Positions 42,973 to 54,129 of a stretch of 64,000 nt of DNA are shown here, piece by piece. Source of the DNA: Choricystis sp. odSpoLacu1 (taxonomy: Eukaryota; Chlorophyta; Trebouxiophyceae); assembly GCA_958009055.1 (NCBI GenBank), contig OY253663.1, positions 248,001 to 312,000 of the forward strand, given 5' to 3'. The first letter of the stretch is position 1. Each line of letters opens with the position of its first letter. The notes beneath the pieces are model-generated. The model saw only the letters and a list, made by a program, of their open reading frames with translations. It did no database searches and had not been told where the DNA came from. A program made the position numbers and the translations under genes.

Positions 42973-45500
42973 ATGGCGCCCGGCCCGGCGTTCATGCGGT
43001 CGCCGACCAAGCCCGGCATCGAGCCGCCGGACGTGGGTGAGTGAGGGATGGGGGAAGCGGAGATCTGACCCGCGAGAAGGCTGGGCGTGCTGCCCCCTTC
43101 CCGCGGGCTGAGGGGGCTGGTGCGTGGGTGCATGAGAGAGTCTGTGTGTGTGCACGCGCACAGACAGCCGGGCGGGGTGGGTGAGACATCTGGGCGCACG
43201 CCCCCATGCCGAAAATCGTTTTCCATCCGGTCTGCCCCCCGTCGACGCGTCGGCCTCCTTTCCCCCCACCCACAGCCCGCCTCTCCGACGTCGACCTCGC
43301 CCGCGCCATCGCCACCGCCGTCAAAGCCCTGCGCAACGAGTTCAAGGCCGTGTCCGCCCCCCTGGCCGCGTCCGCGCTGGCGGCCAACGCCGAGGCAGCG
43401 GCCGCGGCCGCGTCGGCAGCCGCGACGCGCGCGCCGCCGCGCGGGCGGGCGACCCTGCCCGCCACGGCGGCCGAGGCGCGGCCGACGGGGGGTCCACCTC
43501 CCGTCACTCTGCGCGTGCTGAAACCGGCGTCCGGTGGGGGTGCCGCCCCCGCCACGCCAGACGGAGGCGGTGGCGCCGCCACCGTCACCGCCCAACCACG
43601 CGCGCTCCCCCGCCCGCGCGCGGCCGACAAGCCCCCCCCCTTCAAAGCGTGGACCTATGTGACTCGCAATGAAGCCGCTGCCCAGGGTGGGCGCCTGTTT
43701 TACACGGATGCGGAGACCAATGAGACGGTGCCCGTTTCGGACTCGTCCGACGACGAAGGCGACGACGACGACGACGACGCCTCGGACGACGACGCGGTGG
43801 CTGCGGCAGCTGCGGCGGCTGCGATGGCCGCTGCCTCCCCTGCCGCCGCCCTGGCGCTGGATGGACTCACCCGGGAGCGCGACGCGTTCACGATGCTGGG
43901 TGTCGCGGCCTCGTTTGGGTGTGGCCCCCGCGTCGCGACCGCGCTGGCGGACCTGCTGGACGCGCCCGACCTCGCCAAAGCGGTGGGCGGGAGGCTGGCT
44001 GCAGCGGCCGCGTGGCTCGACGCACGCGCGGCGGAGCAAGCGCGCGCCGACGCGGCAGCGGCCGCGGAGGACGCCCTGCCACCCACCACGCCCATCGAGA
44101 CCCTCGGCCGCGTGCTTTGCAGACAGTGCCGCGTGTATGCATGTGCTCTGCACGCCGACTCGTCGGCAGCCGTGCGCGCCGCGCGCGCCGCGGTCGCGGC
44201 CGCGGGGGCCGGCGGCAGCGGCGGCGGCACGCCCGACGGTGACGGCCCGTGCAGCGATGCCTGCTACAGAGTGGTCGGCGTGGGTGGCGGCAGGGAGCGG
44301 GTGGTCGCGGCCGCCGCCGCCGCGACGGGTCGCAACGGCGCGGCCGCGGCAGCCGCAGCTGCCCCCTCCCGCCGCCGCCGCGCTCCCGGCCTGTCCTGGA
44401 CGCCTGCCGAGACTGCCCTCGTCACACGCGTTGTGGCCGCCCTGGGCCGGGGCGATGTGTGTGCCATCGCGGCCGCCGTCCCCACACGCACCTGCTCCGC
44501 CGCCGCAGCCTGGCTCGCCGCCAACCCAGACACCGCCGCCGCCATCCGGGGCGTCAAAGGCATGGTCCCTGTCGCCGCCCTGGCTGCCGCCGAGGCGGCG
44601 GGCGGGCCGGCTGCCTCGTTCGCGCGGGGCGGCGCGACTGCTCTCACAGCCGGCCGCGGGCGCGGCCCCCCCACCCGCGGCCGGGGCAGAGGCAGGGGCG
44701 CGCGCGCCCTGGCCAACGTGCGCAAGAAGCATGACGACTCGCTGTGGGAGCCGTACACGCCGTGCGCGTGTGGGCCGGGGGGGTGCAGCCCCAAGTGCGC
44801 GTGCTTTGCCTCAAAAAATTATTGCGAAAAGTTTTGTGGGTGCCCGCCGTCCTGCTCCTACCGCTTCAAAGGGTGCGTGTGCAAGGGTGGGTGCAAGACG
44901 GGGCAGTGCCCCTGCTTGGCCGCCCTGCGCGAGTGCAACCCCGACATCTGCAAGTTTTGTGGCGTGGCGGAGGGGGCTTCCACTGCACGCGCGCCGCCGC
45001 GCGTCGCGCTGGCGGCCGCCTCTGCTCCCCCCGCCCTCGCCCCAACCCCCGACCCGTCCGCCGGCTTTGTTGAATGCTCCAACATGCGCCTGCGCCTGCG
45101 CCAGCACAAGCGGGTGGCGGCGGGGGCGTCGTCCATCGATGGGTGGGGCGCGTTTTTGTTGGAGCCCGCGCGCAAGGGGGATCTCATCGGCGAATACTGT
45201 GGTGAGCTCGTCTCCCACGCGGAAGCTGATCGCCGCGGCAAAGCCTACGACCGGGACGACTCCTCCTACCTGTTCAACCTGACGTCGGATTCAGTGGTGG
45301 ATGCACGGACGGCGGGGTCGAAGTTAAGGTTTGCCAACCACGCGCCCGGGGCCGACGCCAACTGCAGGCCAAAAGTCGTGCTGGTGGATGGCGACTCCCG
45401 GGTGGGGATCTATGCGTCGCGCGACCTGCCGGCCGGGGCGGAGCTGACGTTTGACTACCAGTATGAGGAGGATCGGGCGCCCGCGTGGTGCACGCGGTGA
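42973..45500 (+). CDS. EZ: E(z)-type histone H3K27 methyltransferase (PRC2 catalytic subunit)
   Basis: Exons 42973-43036 and 43276-45500 give 762 residues. In order: N-terminal helix (DLARAIATAVKALRNEFK), a conserved WTYVTRNEAAAQGGRLFYTD region, an acidic run, a Cys-rich LCRQCRVYACALHA element typical of E(z), a SANT-like region (LSWTPAETALVTRVVAALG), the CXC domain with about 17 cysteines (CACGPGGCSPKCACF ... CGCPPSCSYRFKGCVCKGGC), and a C-terminal SET domain: GWGAFLLEPARKGDLIGEYC, the catalytic FANHAPGADANCRP (N-H motif) and ELTFDYQYEEDRAP. This layout is unique to E(z)/CLF/SWN proteins, which deposit H3K27me3 with ESC and Su(z)12 homologues. Divergent from DNA2, with 335 bases between starts. 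Confidence 0.92.
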
Positions 45501-45787
45501 GGGAAAAGTGAGGGAGGAAAAAAAAGAGGGGAAAAAAGGGGGGGAAAGGCGAGAAACACGAGTGGGTTATGGGGTGTGCTTGTTTTCTGTGCGTGTGTGT
45601 CCTGTGTAGCACTGTGCCCCTTCTGTCGGGGGAAACAGGGACGGCAAAAAGTTTTTTGTTCCACACCGAAGAAAAAAAACACGACGGCGGCAAAAAAAAA
45701 CACGGCGGCGGTGGGGCTGTCGTGTGTTGCCCGCCCCCGCCCACACACACACTCTCCCCGTCTCCCTTCCCCACAACGCCACCCACG

Positions 45788-47396
45788 ATGATCAATGCGC
45801 GGCTTCCCGCCGCTAGCCGCGCCCCGCCACCTACCCTGCGCGCTGCGCACGGCACGCATGCCGCGCCGCCGCGCGCTGGCCCCGGCGCCGACGCTGGCCG
45901 CCCTCTCAACGGCGCGGCACCAGGCGGGCAGGAGGGTGGTGTGAATGGTGAGTAGAGAGAGGAGGGGGAGGGGGAGAATAGGTGGCAAACGTCCGCCGTG
46001 CCCCCTGCCGACCTCACCCCCTCCTCCTCTCCACAACCCAGGCGCCCCCGCCCCCGTCCAGTGGGACGCCACCGCCTTCCCCGCCTACCTGCAGTCCGAC
46101 GACATCGGCAACCCGATCTTCTGCGCCGACTGGGATGACGCGCTGACGGAGGCAGAGCGCAGCGCGCGCGGCGGCGACGCGGGTGCGTCGACGCATGTGC
46201 CCCCGCGCGCGCGGCCGGCGCGCGGGGGGGCGGTCGCGCCCGACAACCCGGTGTGGTTGAAGATACGGTGAGTGAGAAGAGGAGGGAAAGGAAAGAGCCC
46301 CTCGGAGTGCGCGTGTTTGCCTCTGCCCACCACCACCCCTCCACCCCACCCATTCCCCCATAGCCGCGAAGCCGAGCGCGACGCGCGCGACGAACCCCTC
46401 CTCTCCTCCTTTCTGTACGCTTCCATCCTGTCGCACGCCACCTTTGCTCGGGCGCTGGCGTTCGTGCTGGCGAATAGGTTGGCAGACGCCACCCTCCTGG
46501 CCACTGAACTGATGGCGGTGTTCGAAACCGTCCTCGCCACCCACCCCTCCGTCCAGGCCGCCGCCCTGGCCGACGTCGTGGCCGTGCGGGAGCGCGACCC
46601 CGCGTGCGCCAGTTATTGTGCGGCGCTGCTGTACTACAAAGGGTATGCCGCGATTCAGGTGCACCGCATTGCACATGAGTTGTGGCGCTCCGGCACGGGG
46701 CGCGTCATGGCCACGGCTCTCCAGTCCCGTGTGTCTGCCGTGTTCGCGGTCGACATCCACCCCGCTGCCGTCATTGGGCCTGGCTTTTTGTTGGACCACG
46801 GCACCGGGTGTGTGATTGGTGAGACAGCTGTCGTCGGCGCCAACGTCTCCATACTGCAGAACGTCACCCTGGGCGGCACCGGCAAGGTGGCGGGCGACCG
46901 CCACCCAAAAGTGGGGGACGGCGTGTTGATTGGGGCGTGTGTCACTGTGCTGGGCAACATTGAGATCGGGGCGGGCGCCCAAGTGGCAGCCGGGTCCCTC
47001 GTCCTGCGCCCCGTCCCCCCTCGCACCATGGTGGCGGGATCACCCGCCGCATTGGTGGGGAGGGTGGAGGGAGGGACGCCCACGCTCAGAATGCAGCAGT
47101 GGTTGGCGGGGTTGGAGGCGAAAGCGCCGTCGTGGGAGGCAGCGTTGTGTGGTGGTGGTGGTGGTGGAGAGGCGCCTCGCGCCAAGGAGGAGGAGGTGGT
47201 TGTCGTGCCCGCGCCCGCGCCGCCGGTGGAAGAGCCTGTGCGGCCAGCGCCGCCCAGCGCGGGGGCGCGCGCGGCGGCGGTCGAGGCGGCAGCGCGGCCG
47301 CCGCCGACGCCACCACTGCAACCGGGGCCGCCGCCACCCTTCAAGGCGCCGCCCGTCAAGCCGCCGCCGGAGGGGGATGTGGAGTACATGATTTGA
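45788..47396 (+). CDS. SAT: Serine O-acetyltransferase, with proline-rich extension
   Basis: Exons 45788-45947, 46042-46267 and 46364-47396 give 472 residues. It acetylates serine with acetyl-CoA, the entry step of cysteine synthesis. The N-terminal helical part is EAERDARDEPLLSSFLYASI ... RDPACASYCAALLYYKGYAA; the left-handed beta-helix has DIHPAAVIGPGFLLDHGTGC, VIGETAVVGANVSILQNVTL, GGTGK, DRHPKVGDGVLIGA and a C-terminal AGSPAALVG. The catalytic His and Asp are in the first of these. A transit-like leader (MINARLPAASRAPPPTLRA) suggests plastid or mitochondrial location. About 90 residues after the enzyme core are Pro/Ala/Glu-rich and end DVEYMI. The usual SAT C-terminal isoleucine that docks into cysteine synthase is kept as the last residue. 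Confidence 0.93.
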
Positions 47397-47516
47397 TGGG
47401 AGGGTGTGTTTTTGTTGTGTGCGGAGAGAGGGACGAAGTTGCAACGAAGAGGAGTGAGGGTGAAAAAACGACGAGCTTCCGATCACACCTCTCTCGACAC
47501 TCGAGAATCGTCCGCC

Positions 47517-48237
47517 ATGGTGCGTGTGTCGTCCCCTGCTCGTGCCCTCCCTTCCTGGCCCTCGCGGTCGCGGCCCTTCACACCCCCGCTTCACCGCGGG
47601 GGTAGGGGCGCCGCGAGGCGCGCGTGGGGCGCCCGCCGCGCGCCGACGCGTCGAGCCGGCGGCCCCTGCGCCTGCGGGCGGGCGTGCCTCTCCGGCGCCC
47701 TCTCTCGCTGCCGTTGCCCGTCCCCTGTCTCTCCGCCACGCGCGCGGACACCTGTCCGTCCGTGCGCGCAGCGGAGAGAAAGAGAGTCGGCCACACGGCT
47801 GAGGCGCGGGTGCCCGCGCTCACTCGACGCGCTCGCGATTGGGCGCCGCCCGCCGCGCGCACCCCCCTGCCCCTCCCTCCCCCCCGCGCCCCGCCACCCG
47901 GCGCCGCGGGCTGGGTCGGAGCGGGCACCGCGCGCCGCGATCGGGGCTGAGGGCGAGGATCCCGCCGGGGAGGGAGAGGGGAGCGAGTCCAGAACCCGGG
48001 CCGCCACGAGAGCCGGGGGCGTCGGCCCCGTTTTTCACCGTCGCCCAACAACTCACCTCTCCCCACCTCCCCCACTCCCCATAGCCGTCCCACAAGACGA
48101 CCATCATCAAGCGCAAGCTGGCCCGCGCGGCCAAGCAGAACCGGCCGATCCCGCCGTGGTTCCGGTTCAAGACGGACACCAAGATTCGCTACAACGCCAA
48201 GCGCCGCCACTGGCGCCGCACCAAGCTGGGCATCTGA
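47517..48237 (+). CDS. RPL39: Cytosolic ribosomal protein eL39
   Basis: Two exons: 47517-47519 (the ATG alone) and 48085-48237, split by a 565-base intron (GTGCGT donor, CATAG acceptor). The 51-residue product, starting [20 protein letters not shown] and ending [16 protein letters not shown], is eL39 over its whole length; the family is 51 residues. It lines the exit tunnel of the large cytosolic ribosomal subunit. A coding first exon of only three bases is supported because Met-Pro-Ser is the family start and no other ATG precedes PSHK. I saw no C/D or H/ACA motifs for a snoRNA in the intron. The roughly 300 bases after the stop show nothing recognisable. Confidence 0.95.
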
Positions 48238-48537
48238 GGAGGGAGAGTGGAGAGAGACACTGTTTTTTTACGCTTTTGGTTCGTGTGCAAACTCAAACGG
48301 GCGCGTGCTAAAACCCTCGGATCGTTTTGAAAAGGCTGGGGTGGTGGTGGTGTTTTTTTCTCACACAAAAAACAAAAATCAAACAGCAAATGGGAGAGTC
48401 TATGAGTGTGGTACACAGAGGGAAAGAATGGGGCATCAGTGCGTGGCTTGAGTCGGTGGCGGCGGCGGGGCGGAGGAGGGAGGATAGACCTCTCGCTCTC
48501 CCTCTCGCTCAGACCTCTCGCTCTGTGTTTTGTGAGC

Positions 48538-49493
48538 CTACAAAAATAACCGCCTTAACTGGCTGGGTGTCGTCCGCTTGCGACACTGGTGGCACTTTTT
48601 GTTGTCCTTGACCCAGCGCCGCAGGCAGCTGGTGCAGGCGACGTGGCTGTGTGGAGGGGGGGAAAAGGTTGGTTCTTTTGTTTCGTCGTCGTCGCAACCC
48701 AAAAACACCGCCCACTCTCTCTCCCTGCCTCAACTCACCCGCACGGTGTGCACGAAAAGTCGCTGGCCTCCACGCGGCATATGGTGCACTCGCGCGCTGC
48801 TGCAGCGGCGGCCGCGGCGGCCGCAGCCGCGGCCGCCGCGACGGACGCTGCCGATGGCGGCCGCGGCGCCGGCCTGCGGGGCGGGGGCGCGGGCACGGGG
48901 CGAGCCACGCGGGTGGGGGGGACAACGGCCACGACTTCAAAGCCGGCGTCGGACTGTGGGTGGAGGGGTGGCGGAAAACGTGAGACAAGGAAAAAAAAAA
49001 CGGACCACCACCACCACCACCACCCCTCCTCCACCGTCTCTGATGCACAAACACAGCGCCTGCACCACCAGGTGCTGCCTCAAGGCGCGCCCCTCAAACC
49101 CGCCCTCCACACTCTCCCCACTCTTCACACACCTGTCGCGCCGCTGGGCGGCCACCCGGCCGCCGTGGCGTTGGCCTGCGGGCGGCGGGGGCGGCAGTCG
49201 TGCCGGGGCCCGCCACCACTTGCTGGAGACAGAGGGGAGAGGGGGAGGGGAGAGGGGCGAGGGGTGAGGCACCCCGCGCAATGGCGCTCGTTTTCTCTCT
49301 CCCGCCCTCTCTCCCGCCCGCCCCGCCCCCCCTCCCAAACACTCACCACGTCACTGTCCGAGTCGGACGAGTCGGACAGCACGATGACGGCATCGTTCCC
49401 GCCCGACGGCGGCCGCGGCGGGCCGCGCCGCGCGCCGACCGCGCCGCAGCGCACCCGCGTCGACGGCGACGTGGCGACCGCGGCGGGCGGCAT
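48538..49493 (-). CDS. RING-finger protein, probable E3 ubiquitin ligase
   Basis: Exons 49347-49493, 49133-49222, 48739-48953 and 48538-48646 give 186 residues from the ATG at 49493. The C-terminal RING-HC is split by the last intron: CTICRVEASDFSCTPCG joins HVACTSCLRRWVKDNKKCHQ, C. Spacing C-x2-C, C-x-H, C-x2-C, C-x2-C is right for a C3HC4 finger; the gap between the second and third ligands is short. Upstream are an acidic/Ser run (DAVIVLSDSSDSDSDV), which resembles a SUMO-interacting motif, and poly-alanine. A SIM plus RING suggests, but does not prove, a SUMO-targeted ligase. The start is uncertain: the frame is open further upstream toward a (GA)n tract. Confidence 0.7.
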
Positions 49494-49674
49494 GGGGGAC
49501 GGTTGGGAGGCGAGGTTGCCCGTGTCGCAGATGAGAGGCCGCGCCGCTGGGCCAGCGGCGGCGGAGGAGGGAGAGCGCGAGGAGGAAAAACTGGGCGCAC
49601 GTGAGTGCGTTTTTGCTTTTCGACCCTCCTTCTTTCCCTGTCTGCTCTCCTTTGCGTGACGTCTACACAACCTC

Positions 49675-49677
<3 letters not shown>

Positions 49678-49729
<52 letters not shown>
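49678..49729. repeat. (CT)n microsatellite, about 26 units
   Basis: CT on the plus strand, GA on the minus strand. It lies between the SDR-CIA30 gene and the start of the RING gene, so it reads as a GA tract in the RING gene's promoter or leader. Confidence 0.95.
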
Positions 49730-49733
<4 letters not shown>

Positions 49734-49770
49734 TCCCTCTCTTGCATGTTCATTTCCCTCTTCTTTCTCT

Positions 49771-51732
49771 TCACACCGCCACCCCCACCTCCTTGGCGAC
49801 GTCCGCTTCACGCCGCGTGCCACTGTACACACCCCCGACCGTTTTGCCCGTCACACCCGCCTCCAGGCCCGCAGACGCCACCACCGCGCACCAGTCGGTG
49901 GGAGGCGTGCCAGCGGGGGGGGCGGTCCAGGCGGTGGAAAAAGGAACCGTCGACTTAATCTCAAACGTCGTGGCCGCCCCGGCCGCCCCACACGCCAGCA
50001 GCGCCACACACAGGTCGGCAACATCATCCCGACTGATCTTGCCTTTCAGGGTGTCGCCCTGGCCCAGTTGGACGGGCATGCCGCCTGGCTCCTCGGTGAG
50101 GGCAGTCGGACGGACCACTGCGCAGCGCAGGCCGCTGCCCCTCAACGCGTCCTCCGCGGCCAGCTTCCAGTCCAGGATGCCGCCCAGCATGGCGTTCATC
50201 TTGACGGCGGGGGGTTCGGCGTCGACGTCGATGCCGGGGCGGGAGGGGCGGGTGACGCCGGCGGAGGAGAGGTGCACCCAGACAGGCGGGGAGGAGGCGG
50301 CTGGAGAAGACGAAGATCCCGCACTCCCTTCCGCCTTGTGCGCCCACATCTTGGCCACGGGCAGGCGGAAGGGGCCCACCCGGTGCGTGGGGTTGAGGTC
50401 GCCATCCTTTTCAAATTTGGACAGCATGAGTTGAATCGAGAAGATGGTGGTGGGATCCAGAGGGGGGGCACCCACCATCGTCTTGGCACGGAAAATGGGG
50501 GTGAAGTCGCTCCAATGCAGGCGCACCGTGCCCCATTCGCCGTCGGGAGGAGACTGAAACACGGCGGTGTGAGTCGGTGTGTCCCACCCGGCCGAGTTGC
50601 GCAGGATCAGTTTGTAGCGCCGCCCATCGCCACGCACGCGCAGAGCGATCCCTGCCGCAGAAGACAGATCCAGAGGCGGCTCAAAGTTCTTGGTGCGCAC
50701 CGACGCAAAGCCGCCGCCCCCGGCCTCGGTCAGAGTGCCTGTGAAAACGCCACCAGGAGAAACACCATCTTCACCCGCGCCCTGCACCACCCGAAACTCG
50801 GACACCGACGCCCCCCCCATGACGACGTCGTCCAGGGGCCCAAACTCGGGGGCGGGGGCGCCCGGGGTGGATGGGTCGAAGAGAGGGATGTCGGGGGAAG
50901 GGGCCCCACCCCCGTTTGCCGCGAGGGGAGTGGCCAGCGACGCCAGCAGGTTGGCCATGCCGCCGCCTTCGACGGCTTGGGGGGAGTCGTCCGCGATGGT
51001 GGGGTCGTAGAATTTGATGCCTGAGGGGGGGGGGGTGAGTAATAAAAAGGGGTTAAAAACGTGGTTGGTCGTGTGTCTTTTTGTTGTTTTTTCGCTCCAA
51101 AACAAAGCGAGCTTTCAAGCAACGCGCACCAGGCACACACACACGCACGCACGCACACCCCACTCTCTCCCACACTCACCCTGCAGGTACTTGCTGCGGT
51201 CGGCGTCGTCCCCCTCCTTTGGCGTGACCACCACAGCATGCGCCGTGATCACGCCGCACACTCCATCCGCCAGGTTGCCAGGCAGCGTGGCCGCCTGCGC
51301 CAGGTCGGCCTGCACAATCTCCAGCGTGGCGCCGGGGCCACGCGGCAGGGAGGCCAGCAGGCGGTTTGCTTTCTCTCCATTGCGCACGACCGCCCTCACT
51401 GGCATCCCCGCCGCCAGCAGCCTGGCCACGACGCGCTTGCCCACGCCGCCCGTGGCTCCTGTGACCACGACGACGCGGCCAGAGGAGGCGGGGGTGGAGG
51501 AGGATCCACCACCCGTCAGACTGGCCACCAGCGAGCGCAGCGCATTCGCCGGGTTCAGCCCCGGGTTGAACCACAGCACCTGACGCAGGAAGCGGCGCGG
51601 GTTCCACCCCGACTCCGCGGGTGGAGGGGTGCCGTCGCGGGAAGCGGCGAGAGGGACGAGCGTGGAGCGCGGGGGGCGGTGCGCGCGGCGCGGGCCGGAC
51701 GCCAGGCGGGAGCCGGAGGGGGTGCGCAGCAT
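49771..51732 (-). CDS. HCF173: HCF173-like SDR with CIA30 insertion, plastid
   Basis: Exons 51180-51732 and 49771-51020 give 600 residues. After a transit-like leader (MLRTPSGSRLASGPRRAHRP) comes an atypical SDR Rossmann fold: RVVVVTGATGGVGKRVVARL with the glycine-rich loop, then EIVQADLAQAATLPGNLADG. A CIA30 domain is inserted: GPLDDVVMGGASVSEFRV ... GGFASVRTKNF, YKLILRNSAGWDTPTHTAVF, WSDFTPIFRAKTM. The SDR part then resumes (GLRCAVVRPTALTEEP, ISRDDVADLCVALLAC). This SDR-CIA30-SDR layout is that of plant HCF173, which binds psbA mRNA and promotes D1 translation; a close plant paralogue shares it, so orthology is not certain. The active-site YxxxK of true dehydrogenases is not evident. The gene diverges from bS16 with 227 bases between starts. 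Confidence 0.82.
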
Positions 51733-51753
51733 GGGGGATAGAGAGGGAGGGGG

Positions 51754-51791
51754 AGTGTGTGTGTGTATGTGTGTGTGTGTGTGTGTGTGTG
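51754..51791. repeat. GT-rich microsatellite in a divergent promoter
   Basis: An imperfect GT tract (one GTAT interruption) in the 227-base space between the HCF173-like and bS16 start codons. Confidence 0.9.
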
Positions 51792-51959
51792 CGTGTGCTT
51801 GTGTGCGGGTTTTGGGACGCACTGGGAAGAGGACGGGAAGCAATCGGATTTGTGGAGGAAAAATGGAGGTCGGTGCCGAAACGACGTGGCTCGCACAACT
51901 CTCTTCGACGCGTTTTCGTCGCCCCCCCCCCCCCCGTCGCACGCGCAGTTTCCCTCCCC

Positions 51960-52722
51960 ATGCCTCTGTCCTCCACCGCGGCCATCGCCGCGCGCCCCCT
52001 GGCTGCGGTGAGTGTGCGTGTGTGCGGTGTGTGCGTGCGTGTGCAATCGCGTCAGGGCGCGGGCCGCCCCCTTGGCCAGCCGGCACACCACGCCGAACTC
52101 TTCCTGCTCCTCCTGCCCCCGCCACTCCCGCCGGAACGCGCATTGTGGCCGTGCGCGTGCCGTGGCGGGGTTGACAGGGGTTGGCTTGGCCCGCGGCCAC
52201 CGTACTGCTGACCGTGCCCCCCACGTTCTTTTCGCTCACCTGTTTCCTCTTTTCCCTTTCCCCACAGCCATCGCGCGCCGTCGCCGCCCCGTCCCGCTCG
52301 TCCCTGGTCGTCGAGAACCGCGTGGCGGTGAGTGTAGTGGTGGTGGGAAGAAGAGAGGAATGATCTGCGAGCAGCGAGCGTGCCGAGAGCGAGCCGCGAA
52401 TTGAGAGACGGCGGCTCGGCACCGGTTTTCTCGGCCTCCGACGTTCCCTCACCCACTCACTCTTCCCCACCCCTTCCCTCCACCACAGCTGCGCTTCCAG
52501 CGCTTCGGCCGCACCAAGGCCCCCTTCTTCCGCCTCGTCGCCATCGACTCGCGCGACCGGCGGGAGGGGCGCCCCCTGGAGCGGCTCGGGTTTTACGACC
52601 CCCTCAAAAAGGAGACGTCTCTGAACGCGCCCGCCATCAAGAAGTGGCTGGCGGTGGGGGCGCAGCCGTCGCCGACGGTGGCCAACCTGCTGAAGAAGGC
52701 GATGGTGATGGAGGAGAAGTGA
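51960..52722 (+). CDS. RPS16: Ribosomal protein bS16, organelle-targeted
   Basis: Exons 51960-52007, 52268-52327 and 52489-52722 (all phase 0) give 113 residues. The first two exons encode a Ser/Ala/Arg leader ([20 protein letters not shown]), a probable transit peptide. The third encodes bS16: [39 protein letters not shown], and [20 protein letters not shown]. It is a bacterial-type small-subunit protein, here encoded in the nucleus and imported. In many algae and land plants rps16 stays in the plastid genome, while nuclear copies serve mitochondria and sometimes both organelles; the target here cannot be decided from the leader alone. Length of the mature part is normal. Confidence 0.92.
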
Positions 52723-53015
52723 GGGCGAGAGGAGGCTGCCTTAATTGTTTTTCTTTTTCCTTTTTAACAGCACTTTTTTCCTTTTACCATTGTTTTTCAA
52801 CTTTGGTGTGGTGGGTGTGGGTGTGTCTGGGTGTGTGTGTGCAATGCAAAAAAGGACTCTTGTTTCTCAACACTCAAAACCACTCTGCCTTGGTTGAAAA
52901 AAAGCCTGCGCATTGCCCCGACGGGGGGGCGGTTGGCGTGTTTTCTCTCACCCGCCACCTCCCCACACACACACACCACAAGACACGACACAACTCACCG
53001 CGTCCGTGAGGGTGC

Positions 53016-53591
53016 ATGGCGGAAGCGGCGTCCCCCCCCGCTTCCTGGGACTGGAGGTGCGGTCCGAGTGGGCGGACGCACTGTTGTCTGACCGCAAAAT
53101 GGTGGAGGTGCGGGGCTACGACCTGCCAAGCCGGTTTGTGGGTGAGTATATTGAAGAGAAGGGAGGGGTGTGTGGATCGCGGGGGAGGCGACAGCACACG
53201 CGCTGCTCCCCCCTCGCCCACGCTGTTGCTCCGTCCCCCCTTCCCCCCACACGCAGGCGCCCGCGTCCACCTGCTGGCCACGGCCGGCCCCCCGGGTGTG
53301 GCCACCCTTGTCGCCGACACCATCGACCCCGGCACCCCGCTGTGCGTGGTGGCGGGGTGGGTGGTGTTTGGGAGGGCGGCACGCTACGAGAGCGCAGCTG
53401 CTTTTGCCGCAGACACACACCGCCACGCCGTCCCGCCGGGTTCACCCTACGCCTGGACACCACACACGCCGTGCTACGGGTGGCCCGTCGTGGAGGTGGG
53501 GGGGGTAGACGGGGCGCCGAGCCCACCGACCGCGCGGGGGACGCGCGTTGTGCGGTCGCTGTTCGCGTTTGATGGCGATCCAGTCGCGTGA
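53016..53591 (+). CDS. ASCH-domain protein, start-proximal frame break
   Basis: Exons 53016-53141 and 53257-53591. About 153 residues if one base is added to the C8 tract at 53032-53039. Read that way the protein begins MAEAASPPRFLGLEVRSEWA and enters the ASCH fold: DALLSDRKMVEVRGYDLPSR, LATAGPPGV, CVVAGWVVFGRAARYESAAA, FAADTHRHAVPPGSPYAW and CYGWPVVEV. ASCH domains are RNA-binding or nucleic-acid-modifying beta-barrels related to PUA. Small eukaryotic ASCH proteins of this kind have no agreed function. Without the extra base the same ATG leads into an unrelated frame, so either the tract is mis-sized or translation begins elsewhere. The stop is followed by an AT-rich palindrome. Confidence 0.7.
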   Translation: MAEAASPPASWDWRCGPSGRTHCCLTAKWWRCGATTCQAGLWVSILKRREGCVDRGGGDSTRAAPPSPTLLLRPPFPPHAGARVHLLATAGPPGVATLVADTIDPGTPLCVVAGWVVFGRAARYESAAAFAADTHRHAVPPGSPYAWTPHTPCYGWPVVEVGGVDGAPSPPTARGTRVVRSLFAFDGDPVA

Positions 53592-54129
53592 GACAAACTG
53601 TTTTTTTTTCGTCAGTGTGTAAATATCATATTTACACGCCTGTTTGAGATGGGAAAAGGAAGTTGCGGCCTTGGGGCACGATCTTGGGGGGGGGGAAGAA
53701 GAAAAGGACACCTGTTTTTTTTGCTTTTGAGCGAGGTCTAGACCCCCCCACACACGCCCCCGACACCAGCGCCCACGAACACGGAAGACCGGCCGCGGGA
53801 CACAAGATGAGGGGGAGGGGGGGCGCCGAGTCGTCCCCAGGTCTCGGGAGGTGTTTTGTTGTGTGTTGGGAGGGAAAAAAAAAAGGGGGGGCGGGGAGGT
53901 GTCCACCAAAAAAGACGGGGGGGACGAAAGGAGTGCCCGTCGTTGCCGGTGTGCTTTTCATCCTTGTCACGTTCGAGAGACCAAACCCGCCGTCGGGGAA
54001 AGGGTTTTGGGGGGTTATTGCTCTTGGAAGGAAAAGCCCGCCCCTCCCCCGCGCCTCCCTGGTGTGTGTGTCGATTTTTTTTCCCCGTCACCTCCCTCCA
54101 CATCACGTCACATCACGCGCCCCCTCCAT
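53592..54129. other. Gap between convergent genes
   Basis: Holds the AT-rich palindrome at 53617-53637 and scattered A and G tracts. No coding pattern supported. Confidence 0.5.
53617..53637. terminator. AT-rich palindrome carrying TGTAA on both strands
   Basis: GTGTAAATAT and ATATTTACAC are perfect 10-base arms around a single C, 26 bases past the ASCH stop. Each strand reads TGTAA, the green-algal poly(A) signal, so the element could end transcripts from both directions. Confidence 0.45.

Noticed and set aside
16433..47396. A chromatin gene cluster acting as a unit (MBD, CENH3, E(z))
   Set aside because: Genes are interspersed with unrelated metabolism and organelle genes on both strands; proximity looks accidental.
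47520..48084. snoRNA in the eL39 intron
   Set aside because: Ribosomal-protein introns often host snoRNAs, but I found no convincing C/D boxes or H/ACA fold.
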